Origin: Augochlora pura
Lineage: Eukaryota; Arthropoda; Insecta; Hymenoptera; Halictidae
Length of the DNA stretch: 64,000 bases
Reading direction: 5' to 3'
NCBI RefSeq assembly: GCF_028453695.1
Contig: NC_135772.1
Span: 14,012,001 to 14,076,000, forward strand
In this document: piece after piece, positions 1-14,000 of the stretch
Numbering within the stretch: the stretch's first letter is position 1
Layout: every line of letters begins with the position of its first letter
Made by a program: the position numbers and the translations under genes
The notes under the pieces: generated by a model
The model's input: the letters and a program-made list of their open reading frames with translations, nothing else
The model's database searches: none
What the model was told of the DNA's origin: nothing

Positions 1-100
1 TTAAAATATGTTTTATATTAATACTATATATGTACTTTATTTGTACAAAAGTCGTAACTCGACTTTTGGAAAAAATAGTCATTGAGGAATTACAATTTTT

Positions 101-106
101 TTTATT
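101..106 (-). other. Candidate polyadenylation signal of Sec23
   Basis: On the minus strand this reads AATAAA, about 170 bases after the Sec23 stop codon at 276. A second AATAAA lies at 41-36. Either would give a short 3' UTR; the choice is inference. Confidence 0.45.
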
Positions 107-275
107 ATTAATCGGTATCTCCATTATAACCGCCTAATTACTCTTCCATTTATATATATTTATGTATATATATAAATTCTTACCGATAGATTGCAACTGA
201 ATATCTCATCTTAAAGTCCGAGATGATCTTAAATTTTGTTCAAACAAAATGGTGACAACTTTTCGGATCTGTAGT

Positions 276-3200
276 TTATGCTGTTGATGAAACGGCTAGC
301 TTCTTCAGATGTTCCATGAATACTTGTAAGCTAACATCGTCAGTTAAAACAGGTGATCCACTCTCCTAAATTGAGATAAATTTCTATTACAATCTGCTGA
401 CCATGAAATATGACAAATATTTAAAAAACCTTAAACCGCATGAGTATAAAGTTATGTATCAATAAAACTCAAGCATATAAAATATAATAAAAGTTGTTTT
501 AACCCAGTCACCAGTAAATTGTAACAATAATGTTATACATATGTACAAAAATGTTGTATTATATATCCTATGCGTGTTGAATAATAAAGTGGTGTTAACA
601 GATGAATTAAATTGTGTCAGTATTACTATTATTTTACGATAGTGGAGTTACGATCGCAATAATCATTGAAAGAGTTCATAGCTATCAAAGAAAAATTGTG
701 ATAGATAAATGAGTAAATGTAGTGCTGCAATAGATCATAAATTTTTTAAACATCCGTGTTTTTCCATTACCAAAGCAATTTAAAGAAAATGCAAAGAACT
801 TAAAAAAAAAATCAAATGAATGAAAAACACACCCCGTTGGGAATTGGCATCCCCTGGTAACAGGATCACGGTAACATAAAAATATATTAGTTACTATGAT
901 TAAAAATTTGAGAATATGTATATATGTATAATCGATACGGAATATGAAATAAAGAAAGATATGATAAATATTTTACATGTAACGTTATATATAATTATTA
1001 CGTAACTAAAAATAGATTCACTTACCGCTCCATAGGCGTACATATTATTGTGAGTTTGACTGGGGTTTACTTTGCTTAATAAAAATCTTGCTTGTGAACC
1101 GCCTTGTTCAGTATCGATATACCTAGGTGCAGGAAATCTTCCAGCTAATATTTCTGCGGCATCGTCAACAGGTGCTGCTAAAAGTTGTCGGAAGTTTTCA
1201 TATTCCGGCAAATCCTGGTATTTTAGCTGACGCCACTGTGCGATCGTCTGTAATCACCACAACGTTGTAATAATGTTCCTCGTTAGTTTTGAAATTTATA
1301 ATAGGTGGAAACAAGTACTTCGCCGTGGAATATAAGTATTTGGAAGAAAGTATCCATCAATAAGATCCTATCAGGTTGTATGGATGAAGTATCTAATAAA
1401 ACTGGCTCTGGAGGGCCGCTGAATCCGTAACTGTACAGAATTGGTTGTACCATTATCAAAGAGTTTGTTAAATCTTCCCGCATAAGCATATGTCTGCAAT
1501 ATTAAATACACAATGGAATTGTTAGTCTAGATTAGTATACCGAATGTTGATTTCTATAATACTGGCTATATTTATTAGCTTACCTGTAGAAACTAGTTTC
1601 ATCAGGAGAATTGTTAAATACTTGTATAAACTGTGATCTACGAAGGTGATACATAAATTGAGGATACAATGAAAAATTCTCTGCCAATCTAAAACTATTT
1701 GGATCATCCTTAGCGTATTCTCCAAACTTCTGACACTATAAGAAATAATTTCGAGTTTACAAGTCATGTTACTATTATGCTTTTTGAAAAATTAGAAAAT
1801 ACTAACTAATCTAATGAGCATACGATCAATCCATCTCAAAACGTCTTGTCCATCGTCGCTCTCCGCTCTAAACACTGCTAGGCGGGACATGAGGACAGTA
1901 GCTGCTTCTTGATCGAATCCAGCACTTATGTGATGCAATGATGCGGATGCATCTGCCCAACTGTAATTAGATACAGCTTAAAATCAAATTCACTATTTCA
2001 TTATTTATTTTACTTACTTTCTAGCAATTGTGGTGACTCTAATTCTACGTTGACCGCTACTGTGTTGGTATTGTGTGATAAACTGTATGCAACCTCTTCC
2101 ACCTTGAGGAATTGGTGCGGTGTGTTGATTTACAACTTCAAAGAATAACGACGTAGTTGTCGACGGTGTGAGCGAACAGAATTTCCATTGACATGTGCCA
2201 CCTAATCCAACTTCCTGCTCCCCTACACTCGCTCCCTTTACGCCCATAGAGACGCAAGGTCCAATTGCTCCAGAAACTTTAATTTCCCGAGAAGTCTTAA
2301 CTTCTAAAGTTGCATTAAATGCCATCTTCAAGTCTCCTTTACTGTCTTTAGTAAACACACGCTGGAACGTTTGTTTAAATAAAGAGGAATTGAAAGAATC
2401 TCCCATGACCATATGACCACCAGTTGAGTTGCAGCATTGTCTCATTTCTAGCAGTCCAGTTTGATCAAGAGCACAGGAATAGATGTCTATTATATGTCCA
2501 TTGGTTGCAGCTCGTGATGCGAGGGCATCATAATGCTTAATTGCTTTTTTCATATGCTTAGCATTGTCTTTTTGAATATCGTGGTGTGACCTAATAGGTT
2601 GTTTCAAGTTATCTGTTACAACTTGACCAGGCCCTTGAGAACATGGTCCACCAACGAATAGCATTATTCTGGAAAAATAAATATTTATTATCTAATCTAA
2701 GAAACGCTTAAAACTGTAACCATATACATGATACCTAGCGCCGGTGTTGGCATAACTAGCTTCCAAAAGACCAGTAGCAACAGCCAATGCAACACCAGTA
2801 GATCTTAACGGACGTTTTCCTGGACCCACAGGCCATGGATCTCGTTGTAGTTCTCCCAAGAGGTCTGTTAAGCTCATATCACATTTATGTACAGGTTGCA
2901 AAAAACGATTTGCTGGTGGAAGAGGCTGTCCTCCAGGTCCCCTCTGTTGATTTAAATTTTGCCCTGGCACTGGTCGACCAATGCCTAGAAAAAACAAAAG
3001 TTAATACTATTTGTTGTTTTAATTGTTAAACATATAATATACGACTTACCTAACATGTCTTGAACCTGTTTTGGTTGCAAGTCTTTAGTACCACGGAAAA
3101 CGTAACTTTTACTACATCCTTCACATCCTAATTCATGGACTTGAACCATTCTTCCAAATGTAATGAGACCAATCAAAGCGTTAGGTGGAAGCAATGAAAG

Positions 3201-3889
3201 GGACATTTGAAGAGAATCTTTAAGAGAACCTAGTTCTTCATCATCCATGCACGTATCCACAACCAACAAGAAAATGGGTGGCATACACTGTGCTCTCTAA
3301 ATGGAAACAGCAAATGAATATTTCAATGAATAAATGATCAATAATAACTTCATTAATTTTAAGTATCTGTAGATACAACATTACATATGTGCACAACAGA
3401 ATGTAATTTATAATAAAGCTTCTTATGATAAATAAACCTTACCATTATAGTATATTCAATTGTTGAAAATAATGGAATGAGTTCAGCTGGTTGATGTTGC
3501 TCTGAAATAGCAGCATATTGTGGTGGAAACTGAAAGTATTAGGTGATTTAACAAATATTGCTTTCATACTCATGTTTAGTTCTTCTATTAGAAAATATGT
3601 ATATACTCACAGGATTTCTCTGAAAGCATAGATTGCACACCCATAATTTAGCACGATAGTCCACCTGGCATAATGGATTCAAAATTGCTCTACAAGTAGA
3701 CCTTGTGCATAAAACAGGTTCATACTGTATAGATGGAAGATCTGGTCTTTCTTTGATAGGCTGGTATAATGTACCTAGTGGCACAACTAATCTAGTGGCA
3801 TCAATGCGGGATGAGGGCCAAACATTCCAAGTAAAACGTACACCATCACGGTCTTCGTTTTGCTGAATGAAATCTTCATAGGTAGTCAT
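276..3889 (-). CDS. Sec23: Sec23, COPII coat GTPase-activating subunit (10 coding exons)
   Basis: Sec23 pairs with Sec24 in the inner COPII coat at ER exit sites and stimulates GTP hydrolysis by Sar1. Coding exons, in transcript order, are 3889-3611, 3529-3443, 3296-3050, 2984-2735, 2668-2018, 1960-1807, 1735-1584, 1493-1319, 1247-1026 and 365-276. All introns are GT-AG and phases close exactly, giving 768 residues, close to the usual 765 or so. The start MTTYEDFIQQNEDRDGVRF matches the animal Sec23 N-terminus. Zinc-finger cysteines are at 61, 66, 85 and 88. The trunk contains FLLVVDTCMDDEEL and GLITFGRMVQVHELGCEG. The gelsolin-like region carries SQARFLLSKVNPSQTHNNMY, whose Arg719 corresponds by family knowledge to the arginine finger placed in Sar1. 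The last exon ends LKKLAVSSTA. No frameshift or missing key residue was seen. The donor after residue 665 (GTACTT) is weak but the phase is right. Confidence 0.98.
366..1025 (-). other. Last intron of Sec23 (660 bp)
   Basis: This is by far the longest intron of the gene; the others are 57-146 bp. It is AT-rich and I see no open frame, hairpin or repeat of note in it. Boundaries are GTAAG at 1025-1021 and a TTTAG acceptor at 366. Confidence 0.85.
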
Positions 3890-3893
3890 GTTG

Positions 3894-3940
3894 CTGTAAT
3901 CATTATAAATCATGTAATGAAAAATGTGTAGCACACTTAC
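3894..3940 (-). other. Possible very short 5' UTR intron of Sec23 (47 bp)
   Basis: On the minus strand a strong donor GTAAGTG (3940-3934) is followed by an acceptor GATTACAG ending at 3894, just four bases before the Sec23 ATG. If used, the first exon is wholly non-coding. At 47 bp it is at the lower limit for insect introns, so the call needs transcript support. Confidence 0.45.
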
Positions 3941-3941
3941 C

Positions 3942-5055
3942 GTGTATCATGTACATTGTTTTTAAATATGTGACAAGTGTTACACTATGAAAGTAGATTT
4001 AGGTTAGTAACTACCTGAGCGAATTGATGATTCTCGCGAATTCTCAATTACGTAGTTGGAAATATTCGAAATAAGATCCTGATATTAGATCCTCATAACT
4101 GTAACATTATTCTGTAAATAAATCGAAACGATACGGTTTCACGTTAACAGCACAACTCGTGCCGTCATCGAGGCCACGTCACTTGAAGCAATTTGAAGCT
4201 TTGGAAGTACTAGCGTTGGCGCATGCGTGGAACGATTTTTAATTGTACAGAAGTTCTCGATTTGAATGAAAATTCGCAAAGTACATGAAAATGTGAAATT
4301 TTTATGCAAATACTACCATACATAATTGCTATAAAATAGTACATATATCAAGGTAGTGTCCACCATTATTGTGCTTTCTCTTCAGTCGTGAAAGTTGCAT
4401 CAAGGATCTTGGAAAGATTTTTATGGAAAATAAAAAATAAATCATAATCAGTTCTAGTCAGTATAATATTGAAGCCTTAGAGCATGTACTTAGGAATATA
4501 TACTAAGGAATTATTAATATTACTTAAATTAATATTATTATATGTCGAAAGCTCATTAAAAAATTAAATTATTTATGTATTTGAGAACATGTTCTCGGAA
4601 GATTTAATTTGTTAGTAGAAGCCTCAACTTTCATTATGGGGTCAAAAGTATGTACACATACTTCAGTGGCATACATAAATGTGTTTCTTCCAATGCTTAA
4701 ATAAATTAGAAGAAACGGAACTATGCAGGAACTGTCATCAAACGAACACATATGCAAATCATGTTCAGCGTTTAGGGAATGGTAGGGATTTATTCAGCCA
4801 ATCAGCCGCAAAGTGATAACGACCGACTGTGACTAGACTTGTCGGGTGTTTACTGTACGTATGTATTTACTATTAGTTCAACTTATATATTATACTTTAA
4901 CGTAGGTCACAAGCTAGAGCTTGTATGAATTATAAGGCAAGTATTCTGCCGTCGACACAATAGTTTGAAATTTCGTGAAGTCTCCATGTCACGAACGTTG
5001 CGTGAGTTCGTTCGCGACTAACCTCTGACAAGGAGCAGACAGACAGTTTTTAAAA
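3942..5055. promoter_or_regulatory. Divergent promoter interval between Sec23 and the coiled-coil gene
   Basis: Two divergently oriented genes start on either side of this roughly 1.1-kb stretch, so it must hold both promoters and both 5' UTRs. The part nearest Sec23 (about 4130-4260) is relatively GC-rich and includes the palindrome GCGCATGCGT at 4219-4228, resembling the NRF1 / erect-wing recognition site typical of housekeeping promoters. The 5' UTR of the plus-strand gene probably lies in about 4950-5055. The middle (4300-4780) is AT-rich with no supported gene; short open frames there look random. Confidence 0.55.
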
Positions 5056-8000
5056 ATGGACAAAAGGTAAGACATTTTTTAAAAAACTAATCATATAGTG
5101 AGCATATGAAACTAAAATGAGATAATTACTTTAATGGTAACCGTAGCACATTGCAAACAATTATTTTTGCAAAGAATTACTCCTTAATTTTGGAGTCAGA
5201 TCATGTTTAAATAATGGTGTAGTTTCTTCACCTATAGTCAATCACAAAATTTGGTTTTTTATAAGGTTGGATACGTCAAGGTCAAGTTACCAAGAGGATG
5301 CCTCCACTCACTCGAAAAAAGCCAAGAAAAGGTCCAACAAGAAGAACAGTATGTTAGGCCCTTGGATGAATAATATTTCAAGTAATCAAAATAGTGACAT
5401 GATACCTGGCATGGAGTATCAGCAAGTGATGTGGCAGTCGAATATACAACAGAACATTCAGAGCAATGGACAACGTTTGTTTACGGCAGCTTCTGACCCA
5501 AGCATGTGTGGCTACGCTCAAATGCCAATGACATATACTATGGAACCTGTTTCCTTGCCAACTATGTACAGAGTGTATCAACCGGTACCATTTTCTGGTG
5601 TTAGAACTATTCATAATAGACCCAGACGGCACTATAATCAAAATCATCCTTTGAGTATGGGTGTAAACACTGTGGCAAATGGTTACACGAGTCTGCAGGA
5701 GAATGGAATGGAATCTCCCATGCCTATTAATTGTCAAAATGGAGATTACACAAGTTTACCACCAACTGCGAATAAATCTAATGAAACTAATGGAGATGAA
5801 CTGAATTCTGAACATCGGAGATATTCTGATCCTGGTCTTGGATCGGCAGATGCACCTGCTCATACACAAAGTGAAGATTCTGACAGTGTTGGCAGTGGCA
5901 GCTCTATTACAACTATCGGACGTAGTAATAAACTTATTTTGTCTCTGATTGAGCAGGTTTGTATTTCTTTTATAATGAACCACTTGAAAGCATGTATAGA
6001 ATATTTTATTAGACTTTCATATATTGTATTCATTTTAGATGACAGAATTGAAGAAGAGTAATAGTCAGTTATTTAAAGATTTAAATGAGACAAAGTCTGA
6101 ATTGGGCAGTATGAAGACAAAGTTTGCACAGTGTAAATATAATACCTCTTCAGATTATCAGCCAGGAATGTTATCAGGTAAATATATATATATTAAATCA
6201 GTTGCATCGGTTTTTAGTTTGAATATCCGATAAATGATCATGGATTCGTTAATTGCTTCAGATCTTATCAGAGAAATCAGGCAGGCCAATAAAACGTGCG
6301 AAGAAGGATTGGTTATTAAAGTGAAATCTATGTTGGAGGAGAAACTAAATGAAAGGTCGTCGGAAGTGACTAGTTTAAGCGTAAGTGATTATTTAATATA
6401 CACAGATGATTTCATACATTTCCAGTAGAATAACAAATTGATTGGTAAGTTGATTTACCCTCAAATCGGTTATTTCTTTGTACAAAACGTTCGTAAAACT
6501 CATTTTTTACTACATTCTCGTTATCACAATGACCTCCAAGAGCAATAAATCACAAGCATTTAGGGTCCTAATTACTTTCGTTTATCACGAGAAATTTAAA
6601 GTCAGTGACTCATACCGTTTTCTCACAAATTAACTGATGATTCACTGATGTACAGATATCCTATTTCTATGCTATTCGAATTATCTGAAAAAATATTTAT
6701 GCAATACGACAATATAATTATATAGTTGTAAAAATTGTTTAAATCTGCGGTGTGCTGTGTTAGTACAAGGAAGTGGAAGTCTTGAAAGAAGAATAGAGTT
6801 TGGACTGGAAAGATAGATAACGTGGGAACGGAAAACAAAGCTAGGGATTCTCTCCCCTTTCTCTTTCTGGACTTTGCAGTACAGTGAAACGTGCCGCCTT
6901 GGCCAACGCTTTCGGCATTTCCACAACGCGCTCATGGACATATTGTTTGCGTAGCATTCGTACGCTCTATTTGATTAGGACCGCCAGGTGATCTTCGGCA
7001 GTTCTCCCATCGCCTTCTCTTTTTTACAATCTCTCTACTTCGATTATCGTCTGCACGCGAATTTTCATCGATCCGCTCTTCCCGTACTATCCATTTTTCT
7101 AACACATTATCCATGCAAGGTTTTATCCAATGTTTGATTGAAAGGATCGATAACACATTGATGAGAATTTCGTAAGAGTTATTCACTAAAGAATATGAAT
7201 TAATTTTCGGCATACGTCTACAAAAATCCGTAGTATTTATTCTTGTTTCCCAGAAACAGTTGATTGTTTATTATTATATAATTAAAAATAAATCCATTAT
7301 TGCAATTTTGTTTTAGCTATTGTTACGCGTTACGCGGTTATTTTTACTTACACAAGAATAATATACAATAATCTCTAAGTAACAATTAATAGTTTATTTC
7401 TATTTGAGGATATAAAATATGAAAAAATTATGTAATTGTTATAAATCTTCATTTTTCAGTTTCTTTTGTTTAAATAAATAATTCAATACACAAAGGACGT
7501 ACATCTTATTTTTGAAAAAGTTAAAGTACAATCATACCTTCAGATAAAAATTTGGCTCATAAGAATTGTTATATATGTATATATATATACATTGCATGAG
7601 AATTACATAGTTCAAAGAAATACCAGTCCAACTTTTACGTGTCCAACGATGTACGTGTATTATTAATGCGAAACAATCAGTATTTTATGAGTCTGTTAAT
7701 TTGTGGAGCTAATATTTATGGGGGTAAAACAATGGATTGAAACATCTTTCAAATAATTTGAGTTTGAGTTAATGTGTATTACAATTAGTAAATATATTAG
7801 AAGATGGAGTGAAAGAAGATTAAGAAAATTGTAGTACAGAGATTCGACTGTGTAAGAGTTTCGGAACTTTAGGAGGCTAACCATAAGCAGTTTCATGGAG
7901 TCAGCCAATCGACCCCTAAGAATTGACTTCATCCTATAATTGGGAGGGCAGACTCCTCCCATATCGGAGCCGACCGTTAATAAAAACCGGTTGATACCGG

Positions 8001-11000
8001 AGAACCTAATGTAGACGTAATACGAAATATCCGTGACGCGGGTAAAAATGATTAGGTTTCACATGAGGGTGGTACCTTGCCATGGGGTAGCGCAGGGGGC
8101 TGGACGAGGGAAGGGCGAAAGTGTACCCCAGGAGCAGAGGGTGAAGAGGGACGGTGAAGGGTGAAGGATGAGGCACTTAGCGGCTGTCACGGCCTCTCCC
8201 TTGGCCTCTTTCCTTTCCCTCTTTCCACGGTCTTCTCGGGTTTCAACCATCCATTAGCCTCATCAGCCGAAGCGATGGCCGTCCGCGCCATGCTGCCTCC
8301 GTCGCGTTGCCAATCTCGTAATTGAACCTCCGGGACCTTCCACTTTCGTGCATGTAAATTTTCCTCCTCGTCGGCGACGCCGAATGGAGGCTACTCGATG
8401 CGTCGCGACGCGAAATTCGTGTTCTTCACGCGACCACACGATCCGTTCGATATTTCTTCTCTTCGGTGTAAATGCTGTTCGTTGAAATATCACGTTGACC
8501 AAAAACTGTTCGATCAAATAACTTGAACGTTTATTGTAACTGGATTTCTATACAAACTAAATATTTTCTGCATTTATTTACAAGATATTATAATTATCTG
8601 CCAGTAAACAACATTAAAATGTTTCTATGAGAAATATTCTGATAAACTTCTTTATTTAAACATTTCTTATAATTGATATCGTACGAAATTTAAGTACATC
8701 TGATCTTGTCATTATTACAAATCAATATGCATTAGTTCCGTTTAGATTGCAGTGTTAACACGTTAACTGTCACGTCAGTGTCCGTAAAGGATAATGTGAC
8801 TATCAAAAAAAGTAATGTCTGACCACCAAATGATATAAAAATATTTCATTTTCACACTTTTGTAGGCTAAAATGAATTCTTTCAGTTTTTATCAACAGAA
8901 TGATATAGTCTATGAAATTAATTGTTTAGTAAGTAGTTTTGTAAGTTTTTCCTGCATAAAAATAATAGTTTCATTTGTTAGTCTCTTATCACTGGCAGAA
9001 ATTTTGGAACGTATATTAATACTTTATTATTACTTAAATAATATTAAACGATTACTTTTAATGCATGACTTATTGAAATATGTAGTTTTATCGGACACTC
9101 GGAGAAGGGTGAACTGTCCGTATCTAACAAATATTCTTACGACACGTCACCAAGTGGAAAGTTAGTGGTGATGTGTCAGCATCCCGGCGCGGAGCTGTAA
9201 ACGGTTATCTGTGAAAAATTACAGGATGCTATGTAAATTGTTTGTTTTCTTTCGAAACGAGGCATCTTATCTGTGCCGAGTATTATTGTCTCCCTTATCT
9301 TTTATCTTTATCGTCGTTTTTCTCCGATGGAAGTAGACGGAGCTTGCTAAGCAGAATTTCTTCATGATCCTTTGTTAATTGTCTCCCCGAGAAAATAATC
9401 AGGAAAAAGATGCAAATAAATCGATATAAGGTGATTTGCATACAATATCAACTAATCTAGACCTGCAATCAAATAACCGTGTGTTAAAATTATACTGTAA
9501 TTTTATATTTTTTATTCCGAAGCTGCCATATCGACTTCTTTAAGTCAGACATTACTAATTAGTTATAGGTCTAAATAGTTTTCCATTCTTTTCGTATTCT
9601 TTTTTAAATCTTACTTGGCTTAAAGAAATTAAATTACAATACGTAGCAATACAAATTATTGAATGACATTTTAGAAACTAATAAAAATTAGGAAGGGATC
9701 TAATAAAAATTAGATTACAGGTGGAGGATTTTTATTAACGTCGAACGTGTCTGTTCCAGAATCAAGTTCTAAAGTTAATCGAGGAGAAGGAAGAGAGCGA
9801 AAGGCGAATCGCGAAATTGGAGGACGAGGTTGCCGCCTTGAAACTGCAGGCTAAGTGAGTACGCATTTACGGATTGGCTTGGTTGTAGGAAACTTGTACA
9901 ATGAACTTAGGCTACATTCTTTTGAAAACTGAGTAAACGTTGCTGGTTGTGATTTCGTGACGCACAGATTTGGCACCGGGCACAGTAGAAGGACGCAAAA
10001 AAGGTTGAATACTATTGTCGGTTCGGTGGAAAAACGGTGATTTCTCTTTGTTCGTTGAATGTCTCTCCGATTCTTCACACGTAGCCATAAATATCTTACC
10101 GTCGTGCAACGTATACGGTGTAACGTAAACGATTTCGGTCGAAGAGTATCTGTTCTCGATATTTATTTAACAAAACTCCAGCACAGAGTATTCTATTTCT
10201 CAAACATTTTTCCTTCAAATCGAGGAGCTTCATAAATCTGTTAACCCTTCGCGCCCGAAACTATTTCAACTCAGTCACCAAGACATTTTTTTCGGCCTGC
10301 AGTATTTCCATTTTATATCTATTCTTAGAGCATTAAATTTCTATAAATATAAAATTTCTAACAATTTTTGAGATATAATCAACTTTTATGCAAAAATTAT
10401 TTTGAAATACGCAAAGTGTGCCATGGGTTAATATCCTCAATAATGCGTTATAGCCTTTTTCTTTACAGTTTCTCTACTTTCTCCCACTATTTTCCTTACT
10501 TTGGCATCCCACTGTATGTAGATCTCACCAATTTTTTAGCAACACGAAAATAGTTTTGCTATTCAAAGCTATAGAAACAACTAGTGGACACGTTTGAAGG
10601 AAAATTGCTAATAACACGAGTATATATATATTCCTTGTCTTTCAGATGTAGCATTTACAATACCTAGTAGTTTAAATACACGGTGTTATATAAAACGAAA
10701 TAAATCGACTCTTACTTGACGGAAACGCTTCGAAATCCCGTATCGCAACGCCATGTTCCAAGCCTAACTGAGAATTTAGTCCGCTTCTATTCTTCCACTT
10801 TTATTCTTCCGCTTCTTCTTTCCTAAAATTCTATTCTTTCTCTCTATCTTCTAAGTACATCGTCTTACTTTCTATATGATCTCCAAAGCGTATGTTTCTT
10901 CGCATTCGCCGAATCATTCCCTAATTCTGCCAGTTAACACATGGAGACGCTTCGAAACCATTTCATTCCTTAAATATCTTTTTCTTGCGTATTCAAATTA

Positions 11001-14000
11001 CCTTAGACTTATCTAATCCACATCCAAGTTACGGTTTTATACAACTAGAAAGTCGATTTACATCTGTCATCAGCCCCGCGACTCGTAACACTGTACAGAT
11101 TATTTTGTGTTTCAGTAAACAATAGAGAATTGAATTTAATTTTATTTATTTGAATTTATTCAAAATTAAATTTCGTCGCAACTGTTTCCAGGTATATAAT
11201 TAACGCCTGAGAACCAACAAGGTGTCCTAAGGTGTTTTAAGAGAAATTGCGAAAATACTTTATTTATTTTATAAATATTACAAGTTACAATTTTTTAGGA
11301 TTTGATGCGAATAATCAAATAGCTAAAACAGATAGATTCGCAAATTTTCCCGTATTTTTTATATCAGATATCGTAAATTTGTAAATTTTCAATGCACCTC
11401 ATTCGGAATTTAGATGCAAATCAAATTGCTTGCTACCAAATATGCTCTTTTCTCCCATACAAATGGTTTTCATGTATTTTTACGCGAAGGTCCGAAACAT
11501 TTGAAAACATTTGCCTTACGGTACTGAAGTTTTACGACTCATTTATATATTCTTTTTCCATCTGTCATTTATTTGGATTTCTTCTGTTTTCATAAAAATT
11601 TAAATTAATTTATTTAAAGATACGGATAAACATTTATTTTCACAAGAACGGAACGAAAGCGTAGCTTAGTTTGAAATTCAAAGGAATTATCTTATTGGTT
11701 TATGAAGGCTGGTTTTAAAACATTCGCTACAAATATGTCCAATTTATCGCTGTTACTGTTAACGAATTGAAATATCCTGTAAAGAGGGTGAATATAGTCG
11801 CTCTTGGGACACCTTAAACAAGGCGAACGAATACTGGAACGTTTATTGTATACTGGAACACAGGAAAACGATTGAAATCTGTACAGTGTTACTTATCCTG
11901 ACGTAATCCGCATGCTGTAACCGCAGACAGCTTCCTCGCGCACAGAGTACACGTACGCGCCGGAGATGTTCCCTAAAGCCTGCCCATCCCCCGCGTCTGG
12001 CTCGGTGTAGAATTTGTATAAACGGTGGACTTGTGTTGGCACTTAGCAACGAAGGCCGCGAGATCGCAGCCTTCGAGGAAGAGACGCTGGCGCTGCGACG
12101 AGAGCTGCAGGAGGCGCGGGCGTCGAAGACCCTGGCCGAGACCCACGTGGCAAAGTGCGTAAACGCAAGATCCGTCACGCCTGTATCGTTCGAAACGCCC
12201 TACGTAACCAGCACGCCCGTGCGTACCGCTCTCTCAGATACCTGCAGCCTGATCCCGTCGTTGGTCACGTCCTCGGTCCCGATCCTGGTCCCGTTCCTAC
12301 GCAACCGATCCACCGCCGAGGAGCTGGTACACCAATACATCCCCGAAAAGTCGAGTCCTTACCGAGTCGCCGATCGTAGTCCGATGTTGGACACCTGGCC
12401 CGAGGTTGAAGAGACCCGAACACCGGTTTCGAGCAGCCAGCCGGCGTTAGCCATCAGCAACGGGGATCGCGAGGACGGCACCTTGGAGGAGACCTCGAGC
12501 CTGACTTCTACGGAGAATAATACGGATGTTAGGAAAGAGGACTCGGGACTGGATACCGAGCCCATCGAGGTTAGAAACGCCGAGGACAAAGAGGTTGAAA
12601 AGACGAAAGAGGACGTGGTTGCGTCTGTTATTACGCCCGTTAAGACCGACGAGGATAAGGCGGAATCCGCGCAGACTAGCGTGGAGGTTGACGAAGGAAT
12701 CGCGTCCAGCGTGACGGAGAACAAGGCCAAGAGTTCAAGGAACGAGGGGAGCAAGGACGACGGGATTCAACGCAGCCAGCGTGGAAGCTCGAAGAAGTCG
12801 AGGAAGAAGAAGGGTATGAGTAAGAGGTCCTTCAGCGAGGCGGATAGAACGGCCGAGGGTGCGTCCTGCACCGTGAAAGATCGGAGAACGGTGAGCGAGG
12901 ACGAGCATCGTCTCGATGACGGTGGCGATGATGCGAGCCGAGCCATCACCGAGATCCCGGAAGTGACCGTAGTCGGTGGTGGCTCCTTCGTGCCGAAAGA
13001 TCTCTGCTCGACGAGAATCCTGACCTCCAGAGTCCTGACAGCACCTTCACGCGCTACCTACACCACCGCCTACATTTAGGCTACGTACGCGCGGGTCCCC
13101 GAGCGAAAATCATCCCGCGCACCACTTCGTCGCCGCGTCGCAAAGACGGGGGCTTCAAGGGCTTGCTAGAGGCTACTACTATGTACATGTCGTATAGCAC
13201 GTAGGTCTATCGTTCTGGTTCAAATCCTCGTGTACGCTTCCCCGTGTCCCGTTCGACGTCCCGGCACGCTTGGTCCTTGGCTTGATTCACCTTCGCTCTC
13301 TAAAAAAATAATTAGACTGTTCAGAATTCGTTGATTCTCCGTGCAGCGGACTCCTGTGCCGGACTTACTTCCGACTCACGAGCATTAATACAACACCACA
13401 GTGGTCTGGGAAACAATCATTTCTGGCCAAAATTCAATTTTTTCAACTTTTAATAGTAGAGCAAAATTGTTTTTAGATACAACGCGTAAGGGAAAAAATA
13501 TAAAATTAAGATTAGGATTAACTGTTTTAATTATTTGTTACAGAGTATTAAAAATCAAGTTCTTGCTGTTATTTTATGCATGTAAGCAGTTTATCTTTCA
13601 ACTGTTCATAGGTGTCACAAGTATCTTTTAGCCCATGCAGATTTTTAATTATTTAGACTTATTAACTCATAAAAGATTATTTAGAAATATTTAATCTAGG
13701 TTTGTTTTTTATATAAACTGTTAAGGGAGTCACATCAATTTCATGTGTAGTTTCTTGCCGTTTTTAATCGTATGCGGTTTTTTAGAAGTACACGTTGATT
13801 GTTATTTTATGATCCGATTTCAAAACGTGTCACGATTATTCAGACATTTGGTCAGTATCGATCAATATTAGAACATATATTACACATATCATATATTAGA
13901 ACATTACGTAATACTTTAATACGTATTTTTAACTTGATAATATTCTAGCTGGTGTTGAGACGAAATCAATAACCTACTAGAACCTTAAACTTTGGAACAA

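Noticed and set aside
8757..9177. GACACGTCACC / GGTGATGTGTC-like inverted motifs around 8770 and 9150-9177
   Set aside because: Looked like transposon termini, but the flanks show no target duplication and the matches are short.
12359..12949. Minus-strand frames opposite the long terminal exon
   Set aside because: Shadows of the plus-strand coding frame, Ser/Val-rich.
13216..13226. GGTTCAAATCC, a tRNA B-box match
   Set aside because: Flanking bases do not form a T-stem and no A box or acceptor stem lies at the right distance.
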